Below are positions 9,321-18,319 of a stretch of DNA of 64,000 nt, in pieces. Source of the stretch: an uncultured Psychrobacter sp. Its GTDB lineage: Bacteria; Pseudomonadota; Gammaproteobacteria; Pseudomonadales; Moraxellaceae. The stretch's first letter is position 1. Each line of letters begins with the position of its first letter. The translations under genes and the position numbers were made by a program. Under the pieces are notes generated by a model. That model was not told the origin of the DNA and searched no databases. It saw only the letters and a list, made by a program, of their open reading frames with translations. The stretch is taken from contig NZ_CANMAH010000005.1 of the NCBI RefSeq assembly GCF_947495825.1, forward strand, positions 124,001 to 188,000. Direction: 5' to 3'.

Positions 9321-10517
9321 ATGTCAAAATACACCATGCCAGATGATAACCAGCATCAAAGCAATGGCCAAGCTCGTTTTACCGTATTCGGTGTGGGCGG
9401 CGGTGGCGGCAATGCAGTAGAACATATGGTACAACAAGGTATCAAAGGTGTGACGTTCATCTGTGCCAATACTGATAGACAAGCTCTTGATCGTTTGACT
9501 GTACCGCACAAGCTGCAACTTGGTGCTAAAAGTAACCGTGGTCTAGGAGCAGGTGCCAATCCGGAAGTCGGACGCGAAGCGGCAGAAAGCGAAGAAGAAG
9601 CAATTCGAACGTTGCTTGAAAACTCAGATATGGTATTTATCACGGCCGGTATGGGCGGTGGTACTGGTACAGGTGCCGCACCTGTCATCGCTCGTATTGC
9701 TAAAGAAATGGAAGTATTGACAGTTGCTGTAGTTACGACACCATTTAAGTTTGAAGGCGGTAAGCGTAATAAATCTGCTAAAGCAGGGATTGAGCAACTA
9801 ACTAACTTTGTTGATTCTATCATTACTATTCCTAATGATAAGCTTATGAGTGTGTACGGCAATATTTCAATGAAAGACGCATTCAAAAAAGCGGATGATG
9901 TATTATTGCATGCGGTACAAGGCATCGCTGAAACCATTGCTCGTTCGGGTCTTGTAAATATTGACTTTAATGATATCCGTACTGCAATGACTGCTAAAGG
10001 TCACGCCATGATGGGTGTTGGACGTGCGAGCGGTGATGATCGTGCGCGTCAAGCAACTGAAAAAGCCATTAAGTCTCCTTTATTAGATGATCTATGTCTA
10101 GAGAACGCAAAAGGTCTATTGGTCAACGTTATCTCTTCTGAGACTTTATCGTTAGATGAGTTTAGTCAGATCAGTGAGATTGTCGAAGGCATTACAGATA
10201 CTGATGAAGCGAACATTTTCTATGGTTCAGTTGTCGATGAAGAAATGGGCGATGACTTACATGTTACTGTGATAGCTACAGGTCTGACCTTAGATGAGAA
10301 AATGGAGAAAGCGCCCAAAGCTCAGCAGCCTGTACCTTCAGTCACTAGTACACAATCAGTAGATCCAAATTTACATACCAGTGCATTAAATAGCCAAAAA
10401 CATTCGCAAAATCAGACGTATCAAGATAGTGGCGTACGCTCTGCGCCTGCACAAGAGCAACCGCAGACTAAAACCAACAGCATTCAAGATTATCTAAAAC
10501 GTCAACAGAATAAGTAG
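9321..10517 (+). CDS. ftsZ: Cell division GTPase FtsZ
   Basis: FtsZ is the tubulin homologue that polymerises into the division ring. The protein (398 residues from ATG 9321) has GVGGGGGNAVEHM (about 24-36), the tubulin signature GGGTGTG (112-118), and the T7 loop NIDFNDIRTAM that completes the GTPase site. A Gln/Ser-rich linker leads to a C-terminal peptide IQDYLKRQQNK, where most gammaproteobacteria have a sequence like IPAFLRKQ. GGAG at 9307-9310 fixes the ATG; an in-frame upstream start at 9273 lacks such a site. Followed by a strong terminator. Confidence 0.98.
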   Translation: MSKYTMPDDNQHQSNGQARFTVFGVGGGGGNAVEHMVQQGIKGVTFICANTDRQALDRLTVPHKLQLGAKSNRGLGAGANPEVGREAAESEEEAIRTLLENSDMVFITAGMGGGTGTGAAPVIARIAKEMEVLTVAVVTTPFKFEGGKRNKSAKAGIEQLTNFVDSIITIPNDKLMSVYGNISMKDAFKKADDVLLHAVQGIAETIARSGLVNIDFNDIRTAMTAKGHAMMGVGRASGDDRARQATEKAIKSPLLDDLCLENAKGLLVNVISSETLSLDEFSQISEIVEGITDTDEANIFYGSVVDEEMGDDLHVTVIATGLTLDEKMEKAPKAQQPVPSVTSTQSVDPNLHTSALNSQKHSQNQTYQDSGVRSAPAQEQPQTKTNSIQDYLKRQQNK

Positions 10518-10886
10518 TTTATTCTAAGTGATTATTATTTTAAGTTACTACAATATTAACGCAATGTGTATTTTTACAATTATTTCTCGGTTAATGAAGT
10601 ATGAATAAATTATTAGTAACGTGATAAACATAAAAAACCAGCGCCATTGTGCTGGTTTTTTTGTGTCTGTAACTGAGAAAGAGAACATGTGCCCCTTTTT
10701 TTGTAAAAATCTAAACCATCATAAGCATTTACAAATAGTTTTATAAATATTTCACATTGCTCGCTACATAACTATTTATTATATAAATCATAAGTATAAG
10801 AAAATTACAGGTCTATAACTATAGCGGATTAAGCCTAGCTAATGGTACACTATGGTAATTGTAACAAAATATGTGAGAAAGCAGCC
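10518..10886 (+). other. 369-base gap between ftsZ and lpxC
   Basis: It contains the ftsZ terminator (10632-10662) and then about 220 bases of AT-rich sequence that must hold the lpxC promoter. I could not pick a convincing -35/-10 pair and see no ORF. Confidence 0.4.
10632..10662 (+). terminator. Intrinsic terminator after ftsZ
   Basis: AAAAAACCAGC (10632-10642), an 8-base loop, then GCTGGTTTTTTT (10651-10662). The stem with U tract ends ftsZ transcription and separates lpxC. Confidence 0.85.
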
Positions 10887-11804
10887 ATGAATCAACGAAC
10901 CATAGAAAAAGCTATAGCTATTACAGGTATCGGTTTGCATAGTGGTGAGCCTGTCGATTTAGAATTTCATCCACAACCTATCAATACTGGAGTAGTTTTT
11001 GAGCGTACTGATATCATTGGTAGCGCGCCAATACCCGCCAGTGCTTTTTTAGTACAAGATACTATGATGTCATCAAATCTTGTCTTTGGGGGAGCACGTG
11101 TTGGTACGGTGGAGCATTTACTAAGTGCGATAGCAGGACTTGGTATAGACAATCTATTAATAAGAGTATCGGCGAGTGAAATACCGATTATGGATGGTAG
11201 TGCCTCGCCTTTTGTGGGGCTATTATTACAAGCGGGCTTTGTTGAGCAAGATGCGCTAAAAAAGTTCTTGAGAATTACCAAACCTGTGCGTGTAGAGGTT
11301 GATGACAAGTGGGCAGAACTGCGCCCATATGAAGGGTATGAGTTAAATTTTGAGATTGATTTTGATCATCCCGCGTTTGATAAAGACTTTCAACATGCGC
11401 AATTGGATTTTTCAACACAAAATTTTATTGAGCAACTAAGTGAAGCCCGTACTTTTGGCTTTTTGCAAGACATTGAAGCACTAAGACAAAACAACTTAGC
11501 GTTGGGCGGGAGTATGGACAATGCAATTGTCATTGATGATGCTCGTATTCTAAATGCTGAGGGGCTACGGTTTGCTGATGAGTTTGTTCGTCATAAGATA
11601 CTGGATGCTCTAGGTGATCTATATTTAATTGGCTATCCTATTATCGGTCGTTTCAATGCTTATAAATCAGGACACGCCTTGAACAATATGCTAGTCCGAG
11701 AGGTTTTATCAGACGAAACTAACTTTGAAATTGTAACATTCGATGACAATGTAACTTGCCCTATCGAGTATTTACCATTAACAGGTCTGATAGTTGAAGG
11801 GTAA
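10887..11804 (+). CDS. lpxC: UDP-3-O-acyl-N-acetylglucosamine deacetylase
   Basis: LpxC removes the acetyl group from UDP-3-O-acyl-GlcNAc, the committed step of lipid A synthesis. The protein (305 residues from ATG 10887) has zinc ligands His77 in TVEHLLSAIAG and His236/Asp240 in HKILDALGD, and the catalytic His263 in SGHALNN, each two positions lower than in E. coli. An ATG at 10842 would add 15 residues; the start TIEKAIAITGIGLHSG aligns with the family from 10887, which is preceded by GAGAAAG. In E. coli LpxC is degraded by FtsH, which is encoded 5.3 kb downstream here. Confidence 0.97.
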   Translation: MNQRTIEKAIAITGIGLHSGEPVDLEFHPQPINTGVVFERTDIIGSAPIPASAFLVQDTMMSSNLVFGGARVGTVEHLLSAIAGLGIDNLLIRVSASEIPIMDGSASPFVGLLLQAGFVEQDALKKFLRITKPVRVEVDDKWAELRPYEGYELNFEIDFDHPAFDKDFQHAQLDFSTQNFIEQLSEARTFGFLQDIEALRQNNLALGGSMDNAIVIDDARILNAEGLRFADEFVRHKILDALGDLYLIGYPIIGRFNAYKSGHALNNMLVREVLSDETNFEIVTFDDNVTCPIEYLPLTGLIVEG

Positions 11805-11961
11805 ATACAGGATGATACACGAAGTATCGCAACACTTACGTAAGATTACACAATTTGGGCATAAGGATGCTTAAATTATAATCACTTTAGTAAATATACA
11901 GTTTTATATTATTTGATTGAGTCGCTGAAGCCTACGGAATACAGAAGCTCAAGATTTCACA

Positions 11962-12019
11962 AAAATCATCTGCCAGCTAAAATCCTTAATAGGATTCTAT
12001 CGGGCAGATGATTTTTTTT
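11962..12019 (+). terminator. Two-part hairpin terminator after lpxC
   Basis: Outer stem AAAATCATCTGCC (11962-11974) with GGCAGATGATTTT (12003-12015), inner stem AATCCT/AGGATT (11981-11986, 11991-11996), then a run of eight T. It lies between the convergent lpxC and dciA genes. Confidence 0.82.
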
Positions 12020-12103
12020 GTTTATAAGATTACAAAAACCTAGCGCCAACTACCTGTTTTACTATTTTTATTTACATAACTTTACATTGTAATGGAGAGG
12101 ATT

Positions 12104-12619
12104 TTACTCATTTATTAGCCGTAAAAGGGCTTTTTTGAGGTTTTTATCTGTGGTGACATGCTCTGCAGCCTGTGCTATAGTCCGCTTTGTGTTTTGGCTA
12201 AGAGCCTGATTTTTACCGATTTTATAGTAGTTAAGGTCTTTCATTTTTGACGATAGTTTTTGTTCGTATAACGAATTATCTGAACTGCCTTTTGAAACTA
12301 TGACCCGGATTTTTTTAAGTTGTTTAAATGTAAGCGACTGTTCTGTCAACACTTGTAAATATGCACTTTGTAAGTAACGAATATGATTGGCTGCAGTAGC
12401 TGAGCCTACACTTAGTGTTAATTGCTCCGAGTTCAAACCAACGACCCAGCAGTGAGCAAGTATTTCTTCAGGCAGACAGTCGATTAAAAGTGTTTTTAAC
12501 TCATGAGTCATCTGTGTATAAAGCTGCATATCATTAGCTAAAGCTTGAGGCAGGGCGCTACCAGCAAATGCCTGATGATCAATAAGTTTTGCAAGCTGAT
12601 TAGGCTGTTTTTTTGACAT
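12104..12619 (-). CDS. dciA: DciA-family (DUF721) protein, predicted replicative helicase loader
   Basis: DciA is the widespread helicase loader or operator that acts with DnaB at replication forks in bacteria lacking DnaC or DnaI. The protein (171 residues) has a central DUF721-like domain (about 40-115), with CWVVGLNSEQLTLSVGSA and a following helix, and a basic C-terminal half. The reading frame runs upstream to 12844, but the ATG at 12619 has AAAGGA about 12 bases before it and begins at the conserved part. Position next to lpxC matches DUF721 genes in pseudomonads and other Moraxellaceae. The identification rests on weak sequence similarity plus this position. Confidence 0.75.
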   Translation of the reverse strand: MSKKQPNQLAKLIDHQAFAGSALPQALANDMQLYTQMTHELKTLLIDCLPEEILAHCWVVGLNSEQLTLSVGSATAANHIRYLQSAYLQVLTEQSLTFKQLKKIRVIVSKGSSDNSLYEQKLSSKMKDLNYYKIGKNQALSQNTKRTIAQAAEHVTTDKNLKKALLRLINE

Positions 12620-12770
12620 CGTGTTTACGCATCCTTTGGGTGATAAAGGCCGATATATAAATTGAGTATGCTGAATTTTATCATGGTTACTTAATGATGC
12701 TTCTTTTAAATTAATTAATGTTTTGTCATGGATGACAAGCAAACTTGTATTAACAATAGGTAGTAAATTT

Positions 12771-13499
12771 ATGAAACAAGCTTTATTAATTTTGTCAGTA
12801 TTGGGAATGGGTTTAGCACAAACGAGTGGTGCTGCCGAAACCAACTTTCAGCCAAATAATACCTTGAGTCATACCATCACAAATATTTCAGTCTCTCAAA
12901 ATTACGGCTCTAGCCGTAACATCTATAGCACTAACAGTGGTGCCCATGTTTTTAGTAATGATGAAATTAGTCAAGCTATTGACAACCTAAGTGCTCATGC
13001 TAAACAAAAAGAATATGAGTTAGCATCATTAACCAGTCGCTTATCTTATGAGCGTCAGCAGCAAGCAAGCAGTAGAATACCAGATAGTAATTCAGCCCCT
13101 GCTATTGCAGCAGCTCGTGCATCAAGAGTTGCTCTTTCTAGAAGCTCTGGTTATTGTGCTCGCTACGTGCGTAAAGCTTTGCAATCAGCTGGTTATGAGT
13201 TTACTCCAAACCCTTCAGCTTATCAGTATGCTACTCGTGGCACACTTGCCAATGCAGGTTTTACTAAAATCAGTAACGACATGACGCCTCAAGTTGGAGA
13301 TGTCGTAGTCTATGATCGCAGCTCAAAACGTCCGCATGGTCATATACAGATCTTTGATGGTTCAGGCTGGGTATCTGATTTCCGCCAAAACAGTATTAGC
13401 CCCTACAGTGGTGTACATAGCTATACCACATGGCGTGATTCACGTTATGTTGATGATGCATCAGAGCGTGGTATCTACCTAGCTATGGCTGACAAATAA
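12771..13499 (+). CDS. Secreted CHAP-domain peptidoglycan amidase/endopeptidase
   Basis: The product (242 residues from ATG 12771) starts with a signal peptide, a Lys then a hydrophobic stretch ending near SGAAE (about residue 22). The C-terminal half is a CHAP domain: the nucleophile Cys in SGYCARYVRKAL, then GDVVVYDRSS and the catalytic His in HGHIQIF. CHAP enzymes cut peptide bonds in peptidoglycan. Between them is a Ser/Gln-rich linker (about 70-110) that might pack as a helix. It is divergent from dciA, sharing a 150-base promoter region, and ends with its own terminator. The cleavage bond and physiological role cannot be told from sequence. Confidence 0.85.
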   Translation: MKQALLILSVLGMGLAQTSGAAETNFQPNNTLSHTITNISVSQNYGSSRNIYSTNSGAHVFSNDEISQAIDNLSAHAKQKEYELASLTSRLSYERQQQASSRIPDSNSAPAIAAARASRVALSRSSGYCARYVRKALQSAGYEFTPNPSAYQYATRGTLANAGFTKISNDMTPQVGDVVVYDRSSKRPHGHIQIFDGSGWVSDFRQNSISPYSGVHSYTTWRDSRYVDDASERGIYLAMADK

Positions 13500-13542
13500 A
13501 AATAAGTAGGCTGCTTAACTTATAAATTTAGTGTTTTCTCCT

Positions 13543-13581
13543 AACTCAGTAATGCTCTTCGTGACATTGCTGAGTTTTTTT
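13543..13581 (+). terminator. Intrinsic terminator after the CHAP gene
   Basis: AACTCAGTAATG (13543-13554) pairs with CATTGCTGAGTT (13665-13676 in phase, i.e. 13565-13576) with one G-T pair, followed by a T tract to 13581. Confidence 0.75.
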
Positions 13582-13670
13582 ATTTTTATGATGGTTCAAT
13601 CACTAAAACTATCTGCTATTAACCGATTAAACAGTCAACCATGGGCTAAAGTTAATTTGTATGGTAAAAA

Positions 13671-14432
13671 TTATTTAGTGAGTGCAGCTTGCAAGTCTAG
13701 TGGTGTCCAGTAGCGACGTTGATGAAAGTCAGGCGGAGTAGCATGAGCAGGAGCAAAATATAGATTTGTTTTACCAAACTGTAGAATGACGCATGGGTGT
13801 AGTAGCTTTATACCAGTATCATTAGACAAGTAGCAATTATCACTGTCTAGGGAAAGCTGATCTAAAGACACTCCAAAACAGCGTTGATACTGATAGTGCG
13901 AAGTAAATTTCGTAGTGCTCAAGTCTACAAAGTGGTTTGTCAGTATAGGGCGGGGTTTTAGGTTGTTTACCTGTTCTACCTGTTGGTTTGAGAGGCGCTT
14001 CGCCCAAGTGATGTATGCCTTTGTAGTGCCATCTGCTTGCGTCAATGGTAAGGGAGGATATACCGACGGCGTACGATAATCATCAAATTTATAAAGAGCA
14101 TACTGTCCATTTGGACTGGCGTTAATTTCTATATAGTTGGTTGTCTCATTGGCAATGTCACTACTCACAAAACATTCAATACAAGTGCGCTGCCACAGGT
14201 AGTCGGTAAAACGGACTTGTGATTGTTGCCATACAGGCCAATGCAGTTTTGCAGCTAGCATAGCAGATGGTAGATGGATTTGATAACTTAACCAAAGCTT
14301 TCGTTCGGATAGCACAAGTGAAGCTTTTACGCTAATGCGTATGTTTTGTAGCTCCTCAATACACACACCGATTTGTTCTGCATCAGCCGATAATGTTTCG
14401 GTTGCCAATCGTAAGGTAAATAGCTGGCTCAT
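13671..14432 (-). CDS. DOMON-like domain protein
   Basis: The 253 residues resemble the DOMON-like family seen in proteobacteria, a beta-sandwich fold related to carbohydrate- and heme-binding DOMON domains. Recognisable features are LWQRTCIECFVSSD, NYIEINASPNGQYALYKFDDYR and the WAKRL region. There is no signal peptide, so it is probably cytosolic. Members of this family are described as uncharacterised, and I give no function. It is on the minus strand, converging with the CHAP gene and 143 bases downstream of the yhbY gene. Confidence 0.75.
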   Translation of the reverse strand: MSQLFTLRLATETLSADAEQIGVCIEELQNIRISVKASLVLSERKLWLSYQIHLPSAMLAAKLHWPVWQQSQVRFTDYLWQRTCIECFVSSDIANETTNYIEINASPNGQYALYKFDDYRTPSVYPPLPLTQADGTTKAYITWAKRLSNQQVEQVNNLKPRPILTNHFVDLSTTKFTSHYQYQRCFGVSLDQLSLDSDNCYLSNDTGIKLLHPCVILQFGKTNLYFAPAHATPPDFHQRRYWTPLDLQAALTK

Positions 14433-14574
14433 AATGGCTGTTTCTTAATAAAATGACCTAACGAAAATCAATAATATAGATTTGATAAAATAAAAGCCAC
14501 GAGCCATGATGCAACGCAGCTTCTATAATTGTGGTGATTCTCTAGATCTATTTGATGTGGTACATAGATATTAG

Positions 14575-14886
14575 TTATTGAGCGTGGCGTGCTAAGTTTG
14601 ACAGCTTAGGATTCGCATTTGGGTTCTGACGTAGTAACAACGCCATACGACCAATCGTATGAATCACATTAGCTTTGGCAGTGGTTGCAAGCTCAGTAGC
14701 GACTACATCACGGTCATGTTTACTGCCAGCTGGTAGTTTTACCTTAATAAGTTCGTGATCGGTTAAAGCGCGGTCAATCTCTTCAGTGATAGCAGGAGTA
14801 ATGCCATTATTACCGATCATCACGATGGGTTTGAGCTCATGACCAATACCTTTTAGGCGTTTAATCGTAGCGTTATCAAGTTGCAT
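14575..14886 (-). CDS. yhbY: YhbY-family CRM-domain RNA-binding protein
   Basis: The 103-residue protein is a single CRM (CRS1-YhbY) domain with LKGIGHELKPIVMIGNNGIT and HELIKVKLPAGSK. The GNNG loop is the KH-like GxxG element that contacts RNA. E. coli YhbY is associated with pre-50S ribosomal particles. The start at 14886 (MQLDNATIKRLKG) fits the family; the frame extends nine codons further upstream to a weaker start. It is divergent from rlmE, the same yhbY/rlmE/ftsH neighbourhood as in E. coli. Confidence 0.92.
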   Translation of the reverse strand: MQLDNATIKRLKGIGHELKPIVMIGNNGITPAITEEIDRALTDHELIKVKLPAGSKHDRDVVATELATTAKANVIHTIGRMALLLRQNPNANPKLSNLARHAQ

Positions 14887-15313
14887 AGTATTCCTAAATT
14901 GTAGTAAAAACAAAAAACAGTTCTAAAATGGTTGAATTGCCATAATAAATCATAATAAATAAGAAGCAATGTTATCTAAAAAAAGGTATGACTAAAACCA
15001 TACTATTAAAAAGTTAATATCCATTATAAATAATCTATGACTATCTTGCATGATATCAGGGCCATTTTGCACGATTTTACGTGATGAAAATGTTAAACTG
15101 AATAACTTGTTGCATTATAAACGCTGCTGAATCATAAAGCTGCTAAATCGTTAATAATGTCTTTAAATTTATTCGGAAAATAAAATTGTCTTTAAGAATT
15201 ATTGTCGAATGAGTTTATCTGCATAATATATTCATTACTAAGTTAAACAGTAAAAATTTAGTCAGTCGTTTATTGGACAGTCGCTACATCATAAAGTAAT
15301 AGGAGCAGGTATT
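14887..15313. other. 427-base divergent promoter region between yhbY and rlmE
   Basis: No ORF or RNA gene is visible. It is very AT-rich. A possible plus-strand promoter is TTAAAC at about 15093 with TTATAA 16 bases later, but this is weak. Confidence 0.35.
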
Positions 15314-15946
15314 TTGGCCACGCGCATTGAAAATAAAGGTTTATCAAAAAGTAGCCGTGCTTGGATGAAAGAGCATATTGATGATCATTATGTAAAAAGA
15401 GCACAAAAGGATGGTTATCGTGCGCGTGCTGCTTATAAGCTGCTTGAGATCAATGAAAAAGCTAAGCTGATATCTTCTGGAATGACAGTAGTAGATTTGG
15501 GTAGTGCACCTGGTAGTTGGTCACAAGTAGCCAGTCAACTCGTCGGTGACAGTGGTACATTGATTGCTTCTGATATCTTGCCTATGGACGCTTTGGCAGA
15601 TGTAACCTTTATTCAAGGAGATTTTAGAGAAGCGGATGTTTTTGACAAAATCATGGCTGAGGTCGGTGACAGGCAAGTAAATGTGGTATTGTCTGATATG
15701 GCGCCTAATACGGCAGGTAACAGTGCTGTCGATCAACCACGAATGATATATTTATGTGAGCTTGCAGTAGACTTTGCTTTAGAGACCTTACCTGAAGGTG
15801 GCGCGCTTATTATGAAAGTGTTTCAGGGTGAAGGGTCACAAGAATTACGCAAGCAGATGCAGTCTAAATTTAGTAAGATTCGTAGTATCAAACCTGCAGC
15901 ATCAAGACCACGGTCTAAAGAGATGTTTTGGATAGCAATAAAATAA
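15314..15946 (+). CDS. rlmE: 23S rRNA 2'-O-ribose uridine-2552 methyltransferase
   Basis: RlmE (FtsJ/RrmJ) methylates the 2'-OH of U2552 in the 50S A-loop using SAM, a late assembly step. The 210 residues contain the SAM site VVDLGSAPGSWSQVA and the K-D-K-E catalytic tetrad: Lys in RAAYKLLEI, Asp in LSDMAPNTAG, Lys in LIMKVFQG and Glu in SKEMF. The gene appears to use a TTG start at 15314: AGGAGCAGG begins 13 bases before it, and the protein begins ATRIENKGLSKSSRAWM with no nearby in-frame ATG. It precedes ftsH, as in E. coli, but with a 279-base gap. Confidence 0.95.
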   Translation: MATRIENKGLSKSSRAWMKEHIDDHYVKRAQKDGYRARAAYKLLEINEKAKLISSGMTVVDLGSAPGSWSQVASQLVGDSGTLIASDILPMDALADVTFIQGDFREADVFDKIMAEVGDRQVNVVLSDMAPNTAGNSAVDQPRMIYLCELAVDFALETLPEGGALIMKVFQGEGSQELRKQMQSKFSKIRSIKPAASRPRSKEMFWIAIK

Positions 15947-16058
15947 CTTGCTATTTCAACAGGTTGTACCCAATAAATAGTTTATTATTAGTTTTATAGA
16001 ATACGCCATATCACGTGTAAAACCGCTACAATTGCTAACTGAATAAACGCAGCTTTCG

Positions 16059-16085
16059 CTTGAATTGTGCAGGTTAAAACCATAT
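16059..16085 (+). promoter_or_regulatory. Candidate sigma-32-type promoter of ftsH
   Basis: CTTGAAT (16059-16065), 12 bases, then AACCATAT (16078-16085), compared with the sigma-32 consensus CTTGAAA and CCCCATNT. The first two C of the -10 are replaced. A perfect 16-base palindrome ATATATCATGATATAT (16082-16097) overlaps its end. It lies about 140 bases before ftsH. Confidence 0.4.
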
Positions 16086-16225
16086 ATCATGATATATTAG
16101 CTTTGTTTTGTTTCAAATGTTTCAAGCAAAGTCGTCTAATAATGTATGATGAGTTTATATTACATTTTTATATAGGCGTTACGTGTCTAGTAAACACACC
16201 AATAAGTAAGGGATGGGAATAACTA

Positions 16226-18118
16226 GTGAGCGACATGGTAAAAAATACCTTATTGTGGCTGGTGGTAATCGGCGTTTTGGTACTGGTGTTTAGCGGCTTT
16301 GATCAATCATCTGAGCCAGATAACCTTAACTACTCTGAGTTTGTGACCGCAGTGTCCGAAAACCAAGTAGCCAGTGTTGAGATCGACGGCGAGCAAATCA
16401 TCGGCGAAAAGAAAAATGGTTCAACTTTTGAGACCATTAGGCCAGCTGTGACTGATGAGCAGTTGATGCCACTATTACGTGAAAACCAAGTCGAAGTCCA
16501 AGGGACTGCGCCTAAACGTCAAAGCGTGCTGATGCAATTGCTAATAGCCAGTTTCCCAATCTTATTGATTATTGGTTTATTTTTGTTCTTTATGCGCAAT
16601 ATGCAAGGTGGTGCTGGCGGTAAAGGTGGCGGACCGATGAGCTTTGGTAAGTCTAAAGCTAAAATGCTGACTGAAGACCAAATTAACGTCAATTTTGAAG
16701 ACGTTGCTGGTTGTGAAGAAGCCAAGGAAGAAGTCGTTGAAGTCGTTGACTTCTTACGTGATCCTGATAAATTTACCAAGCTTGGTGCAACTATTCCACG
16801 CGGTATCTTAATGGTTGGCCCACCAGGTACAGGTAAGACACTATTGGCAAGAGCCATCGCTGGTGAGGCCAAAGTACCTTTTTTCTCAATCTCAGGTTCT
16901 GATTTTGTAGAAATGTTCGTCGGTGTTGGTGCATCTCGTGTGCGTGATATGTTTGAGCAAGCAAAGAAGAGTGCACCATGTATTATCTTTATTGATGAGA
17001 TTGATGCTGTTGGTCGTCATCGTGGCTCTGGTATGGGCGGTGGTAATGACGAACGTGAACAAACGCTTAACCAGCTATTGGTTGAAATGGATGGTTTTGA
17101 AGGTAATGAAGGCGTAATTGTCATTGCAGCGACTAACCGTGCAGATGTACTCGATAAAGCCTTATTACGTCCGGGTCGTTTTGATCGTCAAGTACAAGTA
17201 GGCTTGCCAGATATCAAAGGTCGTGAGCAGATCTTGAAAGTGCATTTGAAAAAACTGCCCAATACAGTAGCGGTCGATGCAAATGCCCTTGCTCGCGGTA
17301 CACCTGGATTTAGCGGTGCACAATTGGCTAACCTGGTAAACGAAGCAGCATTGTTTGCAGCTCGTCGTAATAAAACCAGCGTCGATATGAATGATTTTGA
17401 AGATGCCAAAGACAAGCTGTACATGGGTCCTGAGCGTAAATCTATGGTTATTCGTGAAGAAGAGCGCCGCGCGACTGCTTATCATGAGTCAGGTCACGCT
17501 TTAGTTGCAGAGCTACTTCCCGGTACTGATCCTGTGCATAAGGTCACTATCATGCCGCGCGGATTTGCACTTGGGGTAACATGGCAGCTGCCTGAGCATG
17601 ATCAGACCAGTATGTACAAGTCAAAAATGTTGAACGACATCGCCATTTTATTCGGTGGCCGTATTGCAGAAGAAGTGTTTATTAATCAGATGTCAACAGG
17701 TGCTTCTAATGACTTCGAACGTGCCACCAAAATGGCTCGTGCAATGGTCACTAAGTATGGTATGTCGGATGCACTTGGTGTCATGGTGTACGAAGATGAC
17801 GACAGTTCACAAGGCTATTTTGGTTCTAGCAGCCGTACTATCTCAGAAGCCACACAACAAAAGGTAGATGAAGAAGTACGTCGTATGTTGGAAGAGCAGT
17901 ATGACATTGCCCGTGAGCTGATTGAAGGCAACCAAGATAAGATGCATGCGATGGTCGATGCGTTGATGAAATGGGAAACGATTGATCGTGATCAGTTGCA
18001 AGATATTCTAGCAGGTGAAGAGCCGCGTCCGCCTAAGGTTTATCAGCCTGGCGTCAATCTAGGTAAAGGTAATGCTAAGCCTACGGGTTTAACGCCACCT
18101 CCGTTACCAGCAATGTAA
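16226..18118 (+). CDS. ftsH: Membrane AAA+ zinc protease FtsH
   Basis: FtsH degrades membrane proteins and short-lived regulators such as, in E. coli, LpxC and sigma-32. The 630 residues have two membrane segments (about 8-25 and 103-123) flanking a periplasmic domain, a AAA+ module with Walker A GPPGTGKT (198-205) and Walker [12 protein letters not shown], and the zinc motif HESGH (420-424). The start may be GTG 16226, with GGGA 7 bases before, or ATG 16235, which gives [11 protein letters not shown], closer to the E. coli start. A strong terminator follows. Confidence 0.98.
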   Translation: MSDMVKNTLLWLVVIGVLVLVFSGFDQSSEPDNLNYSEFVTAVSENQVASVEIDGEQIIGEKKNGSTFETIRPAVTDEQLMPLLRENQVEVQGTAPKRQSVLMQLLIASFPILLIIGLFLFFMRNMQGGAGGKGGGPMSFGKSKAKMLTEDQINVNFEDVAGCEEAKEEVVEVVDFLRDPDKFTKLGATIPRGILMVGPPGTGKTLLARAIAGEAKVPFFSISGSDFVEMFVGVGASRVRDMFEQAKKSAPCIIFIDEIDAVGRHRGSGMGGGNDEREQTLNQLLVEMDGFEGNEGVIVIAATNRADVLDKALLRPGRFDRQVQVGLPDIKGREQILKVHLKKLPNTVAVDANALARGTPGFSGAQLANLVNEAALFAARRNKTSVDMNDFEDAKDKLYMGPERKSMVIREEERRATAYHESGHALVAELLPGTDPVHKVTIMPRGFALGVTWQLPEHDQTSMYKSKMLNDIAILFGGRIAEEVFINQMSTGASNDFERATKMARAMVTKYGMSDALGVMVYEDDDSSQGYFGSSSRTISEATQQKVDEEVRRMLEEQYDIARELIEGNQDKMHAMVDALMKWETIDRDQLQDILAGEEPRPPKVYQPGVNLGKGNAKPTGLTPPPLPAM

Positions 18119-18144
18119 GCTGAAATTGAGATGTTAGCTATTAT

Positions 18145-18174
18145 AAAAAAGCCCTTTTCACAAAGGGCTTTTTT
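18145..18174 (+). terminator. Intrinsic terminator after ftsH
   Basis: AAAAAAGCCCTTT (18145-18157), a 4-base loop, AAAGGGCTTTTTT (18162-18174). Compact stem with U tract. Confidence 0.88.
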
Positions 18175-18319
18175 AGTGGTTTAAAATTGTTGATGCTAAT
18201 TGCTGGTACTATAGTTCATAGCTATTCCATTAGTTTTTGTGTTTGTTCTACTATTAGATATAATTGGGATATCTTATATTACAGAGTATATTGTTTATAT
18301 AATCATTGATGGATGAGTT

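Noticed and set aside
13531..13713. 60-codon plus-strand ORF after the CHAP gene
   Set aside because: It runs through the CHAP terminator and overlaps the DOMON-like gene on the other strand.
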